DNA of 34,802 nt from a virus, in the IMG/VR virus record IMGVR_UViG_3300025769_000403, positions 1 through 34,802 of that record, one strand, 5' to 3'. Position 1 is the first letter of the stretch. Every line of letters starts with the position of its first letter. The position numbers and the translations under genes are program-made. The notes below the pieces were generated by a model. That model was not told where the DNA came from, searched no databases, and saw nothing but the letters and a program-made list of their open reading frames with translations. This document shows positions 17,068 through 25,933 of this stretch, in pieces.

Positions 17068-19275
17068 TCATTTCCTATTTTTAGCTGCCTCTTTGCTACC
17101 AGAGGGTGAGCCTTCTTTTTTGCTAGCATCAGAAATCTGACGCTTAACAGTAGCTAAATTATCATCTAGTCTTCTTTCGAACAAGGTTCCAGCAGCTTTA
17201 GCTTTATTTGACACTCCGTCAAGTCCACCTTTGAATTTCTCAACTTCTACTTTCTTACGTAAGTTGACTGCTTCTCTATCTCTAGTTTGTAAATCACCTT
17301 CTAAAGATTTAATCTGCTCTTGCTGTTGTTCTACCATAGACCTTAATTTTTGTATTTCATCAGTACGTTGCATAACACCTTCTATATCAAACACTTCTGT
17401 TTTCTTAAGAACTTCTTGTCTATCAATAAGTCCTTTTTGGAAGGCATCCATATAAAACTCGAGTTCAGCATATCTGTTAGTAGGTAATGTACTACCACTT
17501 ACTACTATTACATCATAACTACCTACTGTAATATCATTAAATACTTGAACTTCTCCTGTTTTGTCATCATACAATCTTTTGTTAACAACATACTCACTCA
17601 TAGAATTGTTTGGATTAACAAGTCTAAATGTTTTTTCTATACTATATAATTGTTGCATTAATGGAATTGCAACTTGCCCTACTCTAACTAAAGCTTGTTC
17701 TATATCTGTTAGTTTAGATTTAATTTTTCTTTGACCAAACTCGTCTAGAGATATAGTAGCTTTATAAGTTTGAGGAGCAGCTTGTGAGTTACCCATCATC
17801 ATTTCATACAGTCCTAATTGATGGTCAATATCATTTTTAGCTGTAGTTTCATTCTGATATAACTCATTAGGTAACGGACTAGGCTGAACTGTTACTGGAG
17901 CTCCATCAGTTGGGTCGTATGGTATAGCTACACCAGGCTGTGCCCATTTTTCTTCAAAATCTTTCATATCTACACTACCTTCTGGAACTAATATTTTAGT
18001 ATTAGTACTTGTAGTAGCGTGAGCTATTATTAAAGAACGTGTCTTATTAATATACTCCTGTAATCCTTTAACCATCCTTACATCAGATGTAGGATAAGGT
18101 GTTCTTGTATGTAAATTACATATTGGAACTACAGGATAGTGTTCAATAGGTAGTATTCTAGAATATAAGTATGTTTCACCCATTATAATACATTGTTTAA
18201 TTCTACATACTTTAATTTTAACTATTTCAATAAGCTTTTTTAATATTAAATCTTGATAGTCAACTTGTTCTATCTGAGGTTTTGGTATATCAACAGGAGG
18301 CATTTCCATATCAGCTGGCATACCCGCTTCATCCATTTGCTGTTGTTGCATACCCATAGCTTGTTCTTTTTGCATTTCATATTGCATCATAAGTTCAGCT
18401 ATTATTTGCTCTGCTTGTTTAGGGTCTGTTATAACTTGACCTTGTACTATCCATGCAGGCTGTTTAATGTACTGGCTAAATTCTTCTTTATCTAACAGTT
18501 CTTCTTTACCACTAAAAGACTCATAAGTTCTAGTTTTTTCAACTTCTATCTTATAATATCTTTCATAACCTCTTATGTATTCACTTTGTTCGTGTAGTAA
18601 ACCTACATCTTCTGGGAAAAATACATTACTATCATTATCTCTACCTGTTTCAGGCATATTAAAATCTTGTTCACTACTAGCATCATCTATTTGTTTCTTA
18701 TATTTAGGATATAGCTTTTTAGCTTGGTCTCTACTAAATAATCTAGAAACTATAATGTTTTCTGCATCATCAAAAAATCTATCTCTACTATTAGGGTCAA
18801 CATATACATCTAACGGGTCAATATCGTGCATACAAACTTCACCTTTACCCATATCTTTCATTGGGTCTTGATATACATTCATATAACCAACACCCATAAC
18901 GTAATAATCATCTATAGCCTGTCTTATTACTGTTCTTCCATCAGATATGTCGTACATATAACTAAGTAATGCACTCATTACATTAGCTACTTTTCTATCA
19001 GAATCTTCTCTAGGAGCACATCTAAATGATGGCCTATTAGTAGTTAGCATAGCTTTTGCTGTTTCTACTGCTGGGTGTATACGATTAACAACTATAGGAG
19101 CTTGTCCTCTACCTTCTAATATCTCAGATTGTTCTTTAGTCCATTGCCTGCCTAAACGAAACTCTTTATCTTCTTTAGCTTGTTGAGCCCAAGCGTCTCG
19201 TTTCTTAGAATAATCTTTAAATAAACGAAGTGTTTCGTTTACTATTTCTGGTGTTTTTTTCTCGTTAGTTGCCAA
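17068..19275 (-). CDS. Portal protein, P22-type
   Basis: At 735 residues it has nearly the size of P22 gp1 (725). Typical text includes DAWAQQAKEDKEFRLGRQWT, GQAPIVVNRIHPAVETAKAM, QAIDDYYVMGVGYMNVYQD and DIDPLDVYVDPNSRDRFFDD. These are the wing and clip sections of P22-family portals. The C-terminus has a coiled-coil barrel-like region (about 630-680, MVEQQQEQIKSLEGDL) and a Lys-rich tail. It starts at TTG (19275), with GGCGGA just before; no in-frame ATG is available nearby. The 12-mer portal forms the DNA gate, pairs with terminase and anchors the neck. A candidate promoter element lies 18-35 bases upstream. Confidence 0.9.
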   Translation of the reverse strand: MATNEKKTPEIVNETLRLFKDYSKKRDAWAQQAKEDKEFRLGRQWTKEQSEILEGRGQAPIVVNRIHPAVETAKAMLTTNRPSFRCAPREDSDRKVANVMSALLSYMYDISDGRTVIRQAIDDYYVMGVGYMNVYQDPMKDMGKGEVCMHDIDPLDVYVDPNSRDRFFDDAENIIVSRLFSRDQAKKLYPKYKKQIDDASSEQDFNMPETGRDNDSNVFFPEDVGLLHEQSEYIRGYERYYKIEVEKTRTYESFSGKEELLDKEEFSQYIKQPAWIVQGQVITDPKQAEQIIAELMMQYEMQKEQAMGMQQQQMDEAGMPADMEMPPVDIPKPQIEQVDYQDLILKKLIEIVKIKVCRIKQCIIMGETYLYSRILPIEHYPVVPICNLHTRTPYPTSDVRMVKGLQEYINKTRSLIIAHATTSTNTKILVPEGSVDMKDFEEKWAQPGVAIPYDPTDGAPVTVQPSPLPNELYQNETTAKNDIDHQLGLYEMMMGNSQAAPQTYKATISLDEFGQRKIKSKLTDIEQALVRVGQVAIPLMQQLYSIEKTFRLVNPNNSMSEYVVNKRLYDDKTGEVQVFNDITVGSYDVIVVSGSTLPTNRYAELEFYMDAFQKGLIDRQEVLKKTEVFDIEGVMQRTDEIQKLRSMVEQQQEQIKSLEGDLQTRDREAVNLRKKVEVEKFKGGLDGVSNKAKAAGTLFERRLDDNLATVKRQISDASKKEGSPSGSKEAAKNRK

Positions 19276-19292
19276 TATTCCGCCTAGTTTTC

Positions 19293-19310
19293 ATCAACTT
19301 AATATACAAC
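19293..19310 (-). promoter_or_regulatory. Candidate late promoter or start element before portal
   Basis: Minus-strand sequence GTTGTATATTAAGTTGAT lies in the 35-base gap between the terminase stop and the portal start. It repeats, with one mismatch, in the gap before the first gene of the operon (25916-25933). The TATATTAAG core resembles an extended -10 or phage late promoter box. That the only two copies sit in the two largest gaps of this otherwise tightly packed operon is the main argument. A protein-binding site with another function is possible. Confidence 0.45.
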
Positions 19311-20804
19311 CTAAAGGGTCATCCAATCAAGTCTTTTTTTTGTTTTAGTAAAATTATTATCATCTTTGTTAAATTCTTTACGTCTAGAAGGTTTTGATTT
19401 ATCTAATGCTGTCCATATAGCGTCCATAACATCGTCATGTTTTCCTCTAGGATAACTTAAAAATTCTTGTTGAGGTATATTATCTTGTGGTCTAAAATAA
19501 AAAGAACCTTTAGCAAATAAAGGTACTAATGATAATAAACGCTCACTTTTTCTATTTCTAGGTTTTACACCTTTCTCAAGACCTGGTATGTATAGACTAT
19601 CTTTTAACATAAGCTCTCTTACTGCTGTTCTTAAAGCTTCTTGATAACCTACAGTTTCTATTTTCATCCTCCTAGGCCTATACTTTTTAAAAACATCAAT
19701 AAGCTTTTGAGGCTGCTCTGCAGGACTAATTCTATCCCTGAATATGTCAATAACATACTTATTGTTATCACAATCAATACCCATTGTAGCAACAACAAAA
19801 TAATCAGCAGTGGAAGCAAGGCTACTAGCAGGGTCAACTCCACAATAGACTTCAACTGGTTTAATCTCTTCTTTACCATCTATAGTCCTAACTAGGCAAT
19901 TTTGCCCTTCAATCCTTTTATAATCATAATGATGCATTTTTATCCATTCTGGTTTAAATGGTGCCATATCTGGAGATTGAGCTATATTCATATACTCTTG
20001 GTAAAAACCATTTAAGTTTCCTACAGAAGCAAATTCTTTTTTTATTTCGTTAATACGTGATTTAGGAAATCTTTCGGGCCATATACTTTTTTCATCCTCA
20101 TCCCATATAGAATACCATAGCGTATGCCATGCATCTGATTCTTTAGCCCAATATAAAAAACAATCTTCTGATATTACCGTACCAATCATAGCTATCTTAC
20201 CTTCGTCAGATAAAGATGGTATAACAGCTTCTGTAACCCATTTTCTATTCTTAGCTCTAGCTTCTGGAGTGAATGCATTTAGCTCAGATTCAAAATCGTC
20301 TACTACAATAAGGTTAGGTCTAGTATCACCTTCAATAAACCCTCTAACTCTTTGTCCTGTACCTACAGCTATTATTCTTGTACCATTAGCTAATACTATG
20401 TCATTATTAGTCCATCTTCTTGCTGTTGTAGGACCTAAATCTCCGAATATAGCACTAAACTTATCTGAATGTGTTAAATGATATTTAATACGTGATAAGA
20501 AATTTATAGACTGTGTTTGTGACTCAGATATTATAACAATAAATAAATCTTCATCTGATTTTTTAAATGCTAATCTCCATAGAGGGAAGATGAGGGTGGT
20601 AACTGTAGATTTGGCTGTACCACGGGGAGCTGCAATTAACACCCTCCTTTTGTCGTCGTTAGCGAGGGCAGAGTACACGTCGTTATGAAAAGGGGGAGTA
20701 CTCTTCCTCAAGGCTGTAGGGAAGCAGTGCCTTCCGAACAGAGCCATATTATTACGTAATTTTTTTAAAGCTTGTAATTGACTATATTGTTCTTCGTAAT
20801 CCAT
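19311..20804 (-). CDS. Terminase large subunit
   Basis: A 497-residue packaging motor. The ATPase part has Walker A at 59-67 (APRGTAKST) and Walker B at 166-170 (IVVDD) followed by E/S. Motif III-like text is AMIGTV at about 205-210. The nuclease part has the three acidic clusters of an RNase-H-like fold: D324 (GVDPAS), E383 (KIETVG) and D457/D458/D461 (GKHDDVMDA). It translocates DNA into the portal and cuts concatemers. It starts in a TAATG overlap with the 485-residue gene and is followed by the portal. It looks complete and active. Confidence 0.95.
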   Translation of the reverse strand: MDYEEQYSQLQALKKLRNNMALFGRHCFPTALRKSTPPFHNDVYSALANDDKRRVLIAAPRGTAKSTVTTLIFPLWRLAFKKSDEDLFIVIISESQTQSINFLSRIKYHLTHSDKFSAIFGDLGPTTARRWTNNDIVLANGTRIIAVGTGQRVRGFIEGDTRPNLIVVDDFESELNAFTPEARAKNRKWVTEAVIPSLSDEGKIAMIGTVISEDCFLYWAKESDAWHTLWYSIWDEDEKSIWPERFPKSRINEIKKEFASVGNLNGFYQEYMNIAQSPDMAPFKPEWIKMHHYDYKRIEGQNCLVRTIDGKEEIKPVEVYCGVDPASSLASTADYFVVATMGIDCDNNKYVIDIFRDRISPAEQPQKLIDVFKKYRPRRMKIETVGYQEALRTAVRELMLKDSLYIPGLEKGVKPRNRKSERLLSLVPLFAKGSFYFRPQDNIPQQEFLSYPRGKHDDVMDAIWTALDKSKPSRRKEFNKDDNNFTKTKKRLDWMTL

Positions 20805-22261
20805 TAAAATAATTTTTTTGCTTGTTTATATAACCATTCAGAAGGTTTTTGTCCTAAAGCATAACCAGCTATATCATTTGCCACTGAAGCAAACATCAAT
20901 GTTGAAAAAACACCAGGCAAAGCTCTACCTAACTTTGGTATTTTTTTTGCAAAACTTACATTAAATGATTTTCTTTTTGATTTTAAATCTGCAATTTTTT
21001 GTCTTTGTTCTTGATTAAATACGCTTTGTCTTTTTAGAATATCTTCTGGCTTTCTTTTTGTTCTTGATTTACCTGGTTCATTAGAAGTTTTAGGTTTTTT
21101 CTTAGGAATTTCATCAGTTAATTCTTTTCTTAATGTAGCTTCTTTTATTTCAATTTCTTTTAATGGAACATATTTTATACCACTAGTTTTAGTAGCCTTT
21201 ATAGATTTGTCAAAAACATCTACATCTCCAACATCTGTAGCCATTAATTTTATATATTGAGGGTTTTTTGCATCCCATTGAGCTACAGCATTAAAACCTC
21301 CAAAATCATAATTAGATTTTCCTTTAGGGCTCAAAGAAAAAATAAATGTATTTCCTCTTTGGATAACATCTCCGCCAATAAATCCTTTTTTTACAGCATT
21401 AGCTAAAATTGTTTCGGCATTATAAATTTTTGAATTATTAAACCCGTAAGAACTAGTTATAGCTCCACTATTTTTTAAATCTAACATAGTTTTATACATA
21501 CCTCTATCAAACTGAGTATTTCTTAAAGTGTTGCCTATATGTTCAGTTTTATATCTTATAAATTTCATATCTTTGGGTGTTACTAAATTAAGATTTTGTT
21601 TATTCAAAGCACCCCATCTTGTTACAGAAAATTGAGCTACTTCTCTACTTTGTGCGTTTTTTATAAAATGATTAGCATTAGTCTGTTTTACAGCATTTCC
21701 TATTATATTGTCTACTTCCTTTGACACTTTACTATTGTTTAAAATAGCATTTGACTTATCGTTAGTCAGTTTAAAATACAAATCTTTTTCAGAATTTCTT
21801 ATTATATTTTTAGCATTTTGTTTATAAAAATATTTTGTACCTCTTCCTTTTGGTCCTATATATTTTTTTAAAGTTTCATCTGTTATTTTATCTATGTTAT
21901 CAATATCTCTCATAACAACTGGCGATATACCTGTCTTATTATAAAACTCTGAATTAGCTAAATTAAAAACTGCATCTCTACCTATTCTACCACCAGTTTT
22001 AATAAGTTCTTTTCCATAAGCTTTTGCTTTTCTTACTTGAGGAGAATAAAAATCACCTAAAGTAGGTTGAGAATAAAATCCTAGTAATTTATTACTAGCA
22101 TAATCAGCTGTGGTTCTTCTAATGCCACCAGGAGTCTGACCTCTCATCATTGTTGCAGAAGCACCTAAAAGACCAACACCCGTACCAAACTTTCCTAAAG
22201 TGCCAAAGCCAAGACTTTCGTCTTGGCCTTTTTCTATTAATAATTCTTCATCTGTTGGCAT
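20804..22261 (-). CDS. Possible internal virion/ejection protein, 485 aa
   Basis: A basic, Lys/Asn-rich protein with two Gly-rich hydrophobic stretches: residues about 17-40 (GFGTLGKFGTGVGLLGASAT) and about 446-474 (GRALPGVFSTLMFASVANDI). Between them are helical, Lys-rich sections and no enzymatic motif I can name (QAREV/TRWGALN, then YKTEHIGNTLRNTQFDR). The C-terminal hydrophobic segment resembles the one in the 151-residue protein encoded at 23489-23944. Small basic proteins with such segments, encoded next to terminase, are often packaged and ejected with DNA. The gene starts directly after the stop of the 24-residue gene. The ejection role is inferred. Confidence 0.7.
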   Translation of the reverse strand: MPTDEELLIEKGQDESLGFGTLGKFGTGVGLLGASATMMRGQTPGGIRRTTADYASNKLLGFYSQPTLGDFYSPQVRKAKAYGKELIKTGGRIGRDAVFNLANSEFYNKTGISPVVMRDIDNIDKITDETLKKYIGPKGRGTKYFYKQNAKNIIRNSEKDLYFKLTNDKSNAILNNSKVSKEVDNIIGNAVKQTNANHFIKNAQSREVAQFSVTRWGALNKQNLNLVTPKDMKFIRYKTEHIGNTLRNTQFDRGMYKTMLDLKNSGAITSSYGFNNSKIYNAETILANAVKKGFIGGDVIQRGNTFIFSLSPKGKSNYDFGGFNAVAQWDAKNPQYIKLMATDVGDVDVFDKSIKATKTSGIKYVPLKEIEIKEATLRKELTDEIPKKKPKTSNEPGKSRTKRKPEDILKRQSVFNQEQRQKIADLKSKRKSFNVSFAKKIPKLGRALPGVFSTLMFASVANDIAGYALGQKPSEWLYKQAKKLF

Positions 22262-22336
22262 TTACTTTTTCTTTTTACCTTTTTTCTTAGGTGGCCTACC
22301 TTTTTTCTTGCCGTATGTACCTTTACCGTATGGCAT
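22262..22336 (-). CDS. 24-residue lysine-rich micro-protein with AT-hook-like core
   Basis: Frame begins at the ATG of a TAATG overlap with the small-terminase-like gene and ends one base before the next ATG. The product is Lys/Gly-rich with no acidic residue; residues 12-18 read KGRPPKK, like the GRP core of AT-hook DNA-binding peptides, and the last eight are nearly all lysine. Such tiny MPYGKGTYG-starting proteins occur, as I recall, near terminase genes of other marine phages, though I cannot check. A role in binding the DNA or helping packaging is inferred from charge and location. Confidence 0.7.
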   Translation of the reverse strand: MPYGKGTYGKKKGRPPKKKGKKKK

Positions 22337-23097
22337 TATGATTCCTCCTTAGTTACTGTTTTAGTTGCTATAAGCTTATCTTCCTCTTCTCTAAGCTCAT
22401 CAATAAGTTTTGTATTACTAACTGCTTCTATACTTTCAGTTGTTTTAACTAAAGACTTTTCTTTCATACCATGCATACCTTGCAGGTTTTCTACAGCACG
22501 CATTAAATTAGTAACATCTTTTTTATCTTTAGCCATGGATATAACTTGAGAGAATAAATCTAAAGTATAAGTTTTGTCTAGTCCGTGGTCAGATAATAAA
22601 TCTGCTAGTTCCTCTTTTATCATTTTACTAAAAACCTCCGTTTTCATTCTTCGTTTCCACTTCTTAAACTCAGAAGGGGTATATGTACCAAGAACCATAT
22701 CTAATGCAAGATTATAGTCCCATGTAACAGAGTAGGCTTTTGCAAGGTTTTTCATCATATCTTGCTTAGACTTAACTTCTAGCATGGGTTTGCCAGACAT
22801 TGTTGTGTTAGTCTTTCTACCTGATACTTTTAATTTTTTAGAAGCATACTTAGGATTAAAAAAAGTGTAACCCCAGGGGAACCTGAGATATACATTGTCT
22901 TTGTCATGATTAGATGGGTACTCTTTGCGATTAATACACTTAGCAACGTAATCGTCATCAGATAAAGCATATCCCCCAGGTTGAACCATTTTCCAGTATA
23001 CATACCTAATTCCTTCTTTTTCTGCTTCTTCTTTTCTGTATATAGTGTATGTTGTGGCCTCTTTCTGGCCTTTGTGATTTATATTTACCGTATACAT
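22336..23097 (-). CDS. Terminase small-subunit-like protein, 253 aa
   Basis: The N-terminal two thirds carry basic, Tyr/Trp-rich text (YVYWKMVQPGGYALSDDDYV, then RFPWGYTFFNPKYASKKLK). The C-terminal third reads KMIKEELADLLSDHGLD and VTNLMRAVENLQGMHGMKEK, similar to the oligomerisation end of small terminases (RALE-x-LG-x-hG pattern). It lies two genes before the large terminase, the normal neighbourhood, and starts and ends in TAATG overlaps. A DNA-binding N-domain is not obvious. I judge small terminase likely but not certain; a head-completion protein is an alternative. Confidence 0.6.
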   Translation of the reverse strand: MYTVNINHKGQKEATTYTIYRKEEAEKEGIRYVYWKMVQPGGYALSDDDYVAKCINRKEYPSNHDKDNVYLRFPWGYTFFNPKYASKKLKVSGRKTNTTMSGKPMLEVKSKQDMMKNLAKAYSVTWDYNLALDMVLGTYTPSEFKKWKRRMKTEVFSKMIKEELADLLSDHGLDKTYTLDLFSQVISMAKDKKDVTNLMRAVENLQGMHGMKEKSLVKTTESIEAVSNTKLIDELREEEDKLIATKTVTKEES

Positions 23098-23489
23098 TAA
23101 TCAACTAATTCAAAGTGAGGAAAATCATCAAAATTATTATCATCCACTTCAAAGTTCATATTCCAATCTCCACCCCATCTGAGTTTTATTCCCATAGACT
23201 GACCAATGCCAATAACAAAACCAGCAAAAAGATGAAAACGTTCCCTATCATCCCAATCAATAGGATAAGGGACCACATCAACAGCCCTACTTGGATTAGA
23301 GTTATGACGGCCGTGCGGATACTTAACTTTTGTACGACCTTCTTCAAACAACTTGTTTTGTCTTTCTCCACTTCTATGACCCTCTATTATTGAACAATCA
23401 ACATACTTTATTACTTCGTTTAATACTTTTTGTAGCCTTTCGTCTAGTGTGACTAAATGCTTTATACTTCTAGGTCCCCATTTATACAT
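23097..23489 (-). CDS. Endolysin, peptidase M15-type
   Basis: A 130-residue protein with the zinc ligands of D-Ala-D-Ala-carboxypeptidase or L-Ala-D-Glu peptidases: H62-x6-A-x-D71 (RHNSNPSRAVDVVP) and H125 (FPHFEL). The fold start IIEGHRSGERQNKLFEEGRT matches the conserved GxR/S-x-x-x-Q-x-x-L-F element. No signal peptide and no cell-wall-binding domain, so release would need a holin. It lies more than 12 kb from the holin-like gene, so lysis genes are not clustered. Start and stop are both in TAATG overlaps with neighbours. An alternative is a virion-associated wall-penetrating enzyme. Confidence 0.85.
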   Translation of the reverse strand: MYKWGPRSIKHLVTLDERLQKVLNEVIKYVDCSIIEGHRSGERQNKLFEEGRTKVKYPHGRHNSNPSRAVDVVPYPIDWDDRERFHLFAGFVIGIGQSMGIKLRWGGDWNMNFEVDDNNFDDFPHFELVD

Positions 23490-23944
23490 TACTGCTCTCC
23501 TTGTGTTGTGTCTCTCCAGGTTAAGTAGTCACCTACACCTCCTGGTAAGTGGTCGTATATAGGATATGCAAAAGTATCTATTAAATCTGCCGCTCCCATA
23601 GCCCAACCTAATCCTGGAATAAATCTTAATCCACCTTTTACACCCATCTTAGCAGCTTGTTTAGGTAAAGCTCTAGCAAGTAAGTTTTTACCTGCATTCT
23701 TTACATTAGGCATTCCACCAAATAAATATTTAGTTATACCATCTCCAGCCACACCTGCTTCTTCAGGCAAGCCACTATCAGGCATACTTGCGTTAATAGG
23801 CTCTTCATAGTTAGTATCAGTCATTTCTTCTAACTTTTCCATAGCAAGCTTTTGCCCTAGCATAGACCTTCCAAATGGGTCTGTAGCTGTTTGAGCATAG
23901 TCTTGCATATACTGTGGAGCTTCGTAAGGTTTGTATTTACTCAT
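23489..23944 (-). CDS. Small virion-associated-type protein with Gly-rich hydrophobic end, 151 aa
   Basis: I chose the ATG at 23944 because GGAG lies five bases before it; a GTG 15 bases further upstream is in frame but lacks such a site. N-terminal text is MSKYKPYEAPQYMQDYAQTA, then MLGQKLAMEKLEEM. The end has LRFIPGLGWAMGAADLIDTF, a Gly-rich amphipathic helix similar to that in the 485-residue protein. No cysteine or catalytic motif. Together they suggest a packaged or membrane-interacting particle protein. Stop overlaps the endolysin start by TAATG. Confidence 0.65.
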   Translation of the reverse strand: MSKYKPYEAPQYMQDYAQTATDPFGRSMLGQKLAMEKLEEMTDTNYEEPINASMPDSGLPEEAGVAGDGITKYLFGGMPNVKNAGKNLLARALPKQAAKMGVKGGLRFIPGLGWAMGAADLIDTFAYPIYDHLPGGVGDYLTWRDTTQGEQ

Positions 23945-24167
23945 TAGAACTCCATTCACTTTTTACCAACTCTTCTTTTATCTCACTATGAGAATAAGTA
24001 GTCATACCATCAAAACAAGAAGGTGTATCGCCTTCCCATTTTAGTACCGCTTTACTACCATCTAATGTTTTTCTTAATGTACTTGTAGATGTTTGAATAG
24101 CACTTGCTATCATTTCATCTGTAATATCAGATACATTAACTATTACCCATTTTCTATTTTCGTACAT
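23937..24167 (-). CDS. Hypothetical small protein, 76 aa
   Basis: Reading frame starting at the ATG of a TAATG overlap with the LamG gene and overlapping the next gene by 8 bases. The text (RKWVIVNVSDITDEMIASAI, then RKTLDGSKAVLKWEGDTP) is a mix of strands and helix with a Ser/Glu-rich end. No motif recognised. The tight overlaps support a real gene; function unknown, possibly a fibre-assembly helper because it follows a LamG protein. Confidence 0.65.
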   Translation of the reverse strand: MYENRKWVIVNVSDITDEMIASAIQTSTSTLRKTLDGSKAVLKWEGDTPSCFDGMTTYSHSEIKEELVKSEWSSNE

Positions 24168-25327
24168 TATGGTGTATCTCTTTCAAAATTATCTGGTATC
24201 ATATTTGACATATATCCAGGGTTTCCATTAACAGGTCTAACTTTTAAATTATCAAATTGTATTGCTTCATCATAAGCAACTCCATCTGTGTGTATGTTGT
24301 ATCTATACAGTATAAATGCAGTATTATTTATAGGCCTCCAATACATAGTATGAGATGTTATACCGTCAGTTAATTCAGAAACTCTAACATAAGGATTATT
24401 ATCATCTATTACTAATGATGTCCCTGCAGCTTGAGTAGAATCTACAGATGTTACATCTATATCAAGTCTATACATTTGACCTATAGTTAACATCCCTGCT
24501 TTTTGTAGTGAGCAATTACTTGACCCACTAGGATTAAATTTACAAACACCATCTTCTATAACTCCATTTGATGCACCTGCACCACCAAAGCTCCAATAAC
24601 TATCACTATTATCTGTAAAGTTACCTCTTCCTCCAAAAATATCATTTCCAAGTGTAGCATTTGTCATATCACATACTATACCTCCTTGGCCATCTGTTGT
24701 AGCTTTATGGTCAAGTATTCCATCACCCATTCTATACCAAGCCTTTAAGTTACCTGTAAGAATACCTTCGTTATGATTGTAAGGTTCTCTACCATTGTAG
24801 AGTGTTTTAACTTGTGAAGCAGATAACATAACATTGTATACTGCAAATTCTGACATAGAACCTTCCCAATATTCGCTATCTCCCCTTGCAATCCTTAAAT
24901 CCTGATAAGAAGAAGCTGTACCTGATGTAGACCTATCCCCTTGAGTTTGTAATACTCCATCAACATATAATTTACAAGCAGTCATATCATCAATATCAAC
25001 TACAACTGCCCAATGATGCCACTTTCCATCATCTTGAGCAGGTGCATCATTCCAATATTGATATAAAGAACTATTAAGATACAGTAAAGGTTTGCTTTTA
25101 GTATGGTGATTTACAGCAAAACCCCCTATATTAGCGTCTCCATGTGAAAAAACAACTCTATTATCTCCTGTTTCTGAAGCTTTCATCCAAAAAACATAAG
25201 TAGCATCTGCTGTGTCTACAGGTTTTCCTGCTGTTTGTATATAATCATTAATACCATCAAAAGCTAAAGAGAACTCATCTCTGAATTTATCACCACCTAT
25301 AGTGGCTATTCGTCTACTTGTAAACAT
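24167..25327 (-). CDS. LamG/concanavalin-like binding protein, 386 aa
   Basis: Residues about 18-178 form a LamG-type jelly roll: FSLAFDGINDYIQTAG, then ATYVFWMKASETGDNRVVFS, GKWHHWAVVVDIDDM, and CKLYVDGVLQTQG. The WHHWA...LYVDG pattern and terminal loop SEFAVYNVMLSASQV are signatures of that family. A second beta-rich part (about 230-370) with YWSFGG, RLDIDVTS and YWRPINNTAFILYR looks like a carbohydrate-binding jelly roll. The protein probably recognises sugars on the host surface, as a fibre tip or on the capsid. Starts in a TAATG overlap with the operon's first gene. Family call is good; target is unknown. Confidence 0.8.
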   Translation of the reverse strand: MFTSRRIATIGGDKFRDEFSLAFDGINDYIQTAGKPVDTADATYVFWMKASETGDNRVVFSHGDANIGGFAVNHHTKSKPLLYLNSSLYQYWNDAPAQDDGKWHHWAVVVDIDDMTACKLYVDGVLQTQGDRSTSGTASSYQDLRIARGDSEYWEGSMSEFAVYNVMLSASQVKTLYNGREPYNHNEGILTGNLKAWYRMGDGILDHKATTDGQGGIVCDMTNATLGNDIFGGRGNFTDNSDSYWSFGGAGASNGVIEDGVCKFNPSGSSNCSLQKAGMLTIGQMYRLDIDVTSVDSTQAAGTSLVIDDNNPYVRVSELTDGITSHTMYWRPINNTAFILYRYNIHTDGVAYDEAIQFDNLKVRPVNGNPGYMSNMIPDNFERDTP

Positions 25328-25881
25328 TAGTCTTGTACTATTCCGAATTTACCTTTAAGTACATTAGTTCCAGATGGTGTATAAATGCCACTGCTTCTAT
25401 TTATAACAGATACCCATACACTTCTTGTATCCGATGTAGTCTTTAAAACCATACCAATGTTTGCTTTTATAGCAAATTCATTATCTGATGGCTTTAAAAT
25501 AGACCAGTTACTTACAGTTACAGCTCCTAAAATTTTAAAAGCAGTTGAATCTGAAGCAGATACTGCATTTCCTTCGTCTCCAGCAATAGCTGTGTTATCT
25601 TCTAAAAAAATTAATTCCATTGATGGTGATTCTGTACTGCTGTCTGTATTTATTAAAGTTATAGATTGTAACAGGCAACTTCCACCCTTTTTTGCAGCTA
25701 CATTTGCTAGTTCTATTCTTTGTGCAATTACTGCATCATCTGCTATAGTTTCAACATCTGTAGTGAGTGTAACCTCAATAACGTCCATCTTCATATCATT
25801 TAGCTTATTATTATCTGATTTCATACCAGGACGGTTTTGAGTTACTGCGCTTCCTGCATGCGTTATACTTAAATCGCTCAT
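25327..25881 (-). CDS. Virion protein at head of the late operon, 184 aa
   Basis: First gene of the leftward operon. The protein alternates beta strands (VIEVTLTTDVETIADDAVIA, then CLLQSITLINTDSSTESPSM, DTRSVWVSVINRSSGIYT) without cysteine-rich or catalytic parts. The Thr/Ser/Asp/Asn bias fits a small capsid decoration or fibre-base protein. The coding start is an ATG at 25881, 35 bases from the promoter-like element. Good match to no named family that I can see; structural role inferred from composition and from the LamG gene that follows. Confidence 0.65.
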   Translation of the reverse strand: MSDLSITHAGSAVTQNRPGMKSDNNKLNDMKMDVIEVTLTTDVETIADDAVIAQRIELANVAAKKGGSCLLQSITLINTDSSTESPSMELIFLEDNTAIAGDEGNAVSASDSTAFKILGAVTVSNWSILKPSDNEFAIKANIGMVLKTTSDTRSVWVSVINRSSGIYTPSGTNVLKGKFGIVQD

Positions 25882-25915
25882 TTATTCCCCAATTTGTTTA
25901 AAATATATATAAATT

Positions 25916-25933
25916 ATCAACTTAATATACTAC
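25916..25933 (-). promoter_or_regulatory. Candidate late promoter element at operon head
   Basis: Minus-strand sequence GTAGTATATTAAGTTGAT lies 35 bases upstream of the first late gene. It differs by one base from the element ahead of the portal gene (19293-19310). The TATATTAAG core could be a -10-like box read leftward. It overlaps the palindrome at 25927-25942, so a repressor or activator bound there could block it. Confidence 0.45.
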
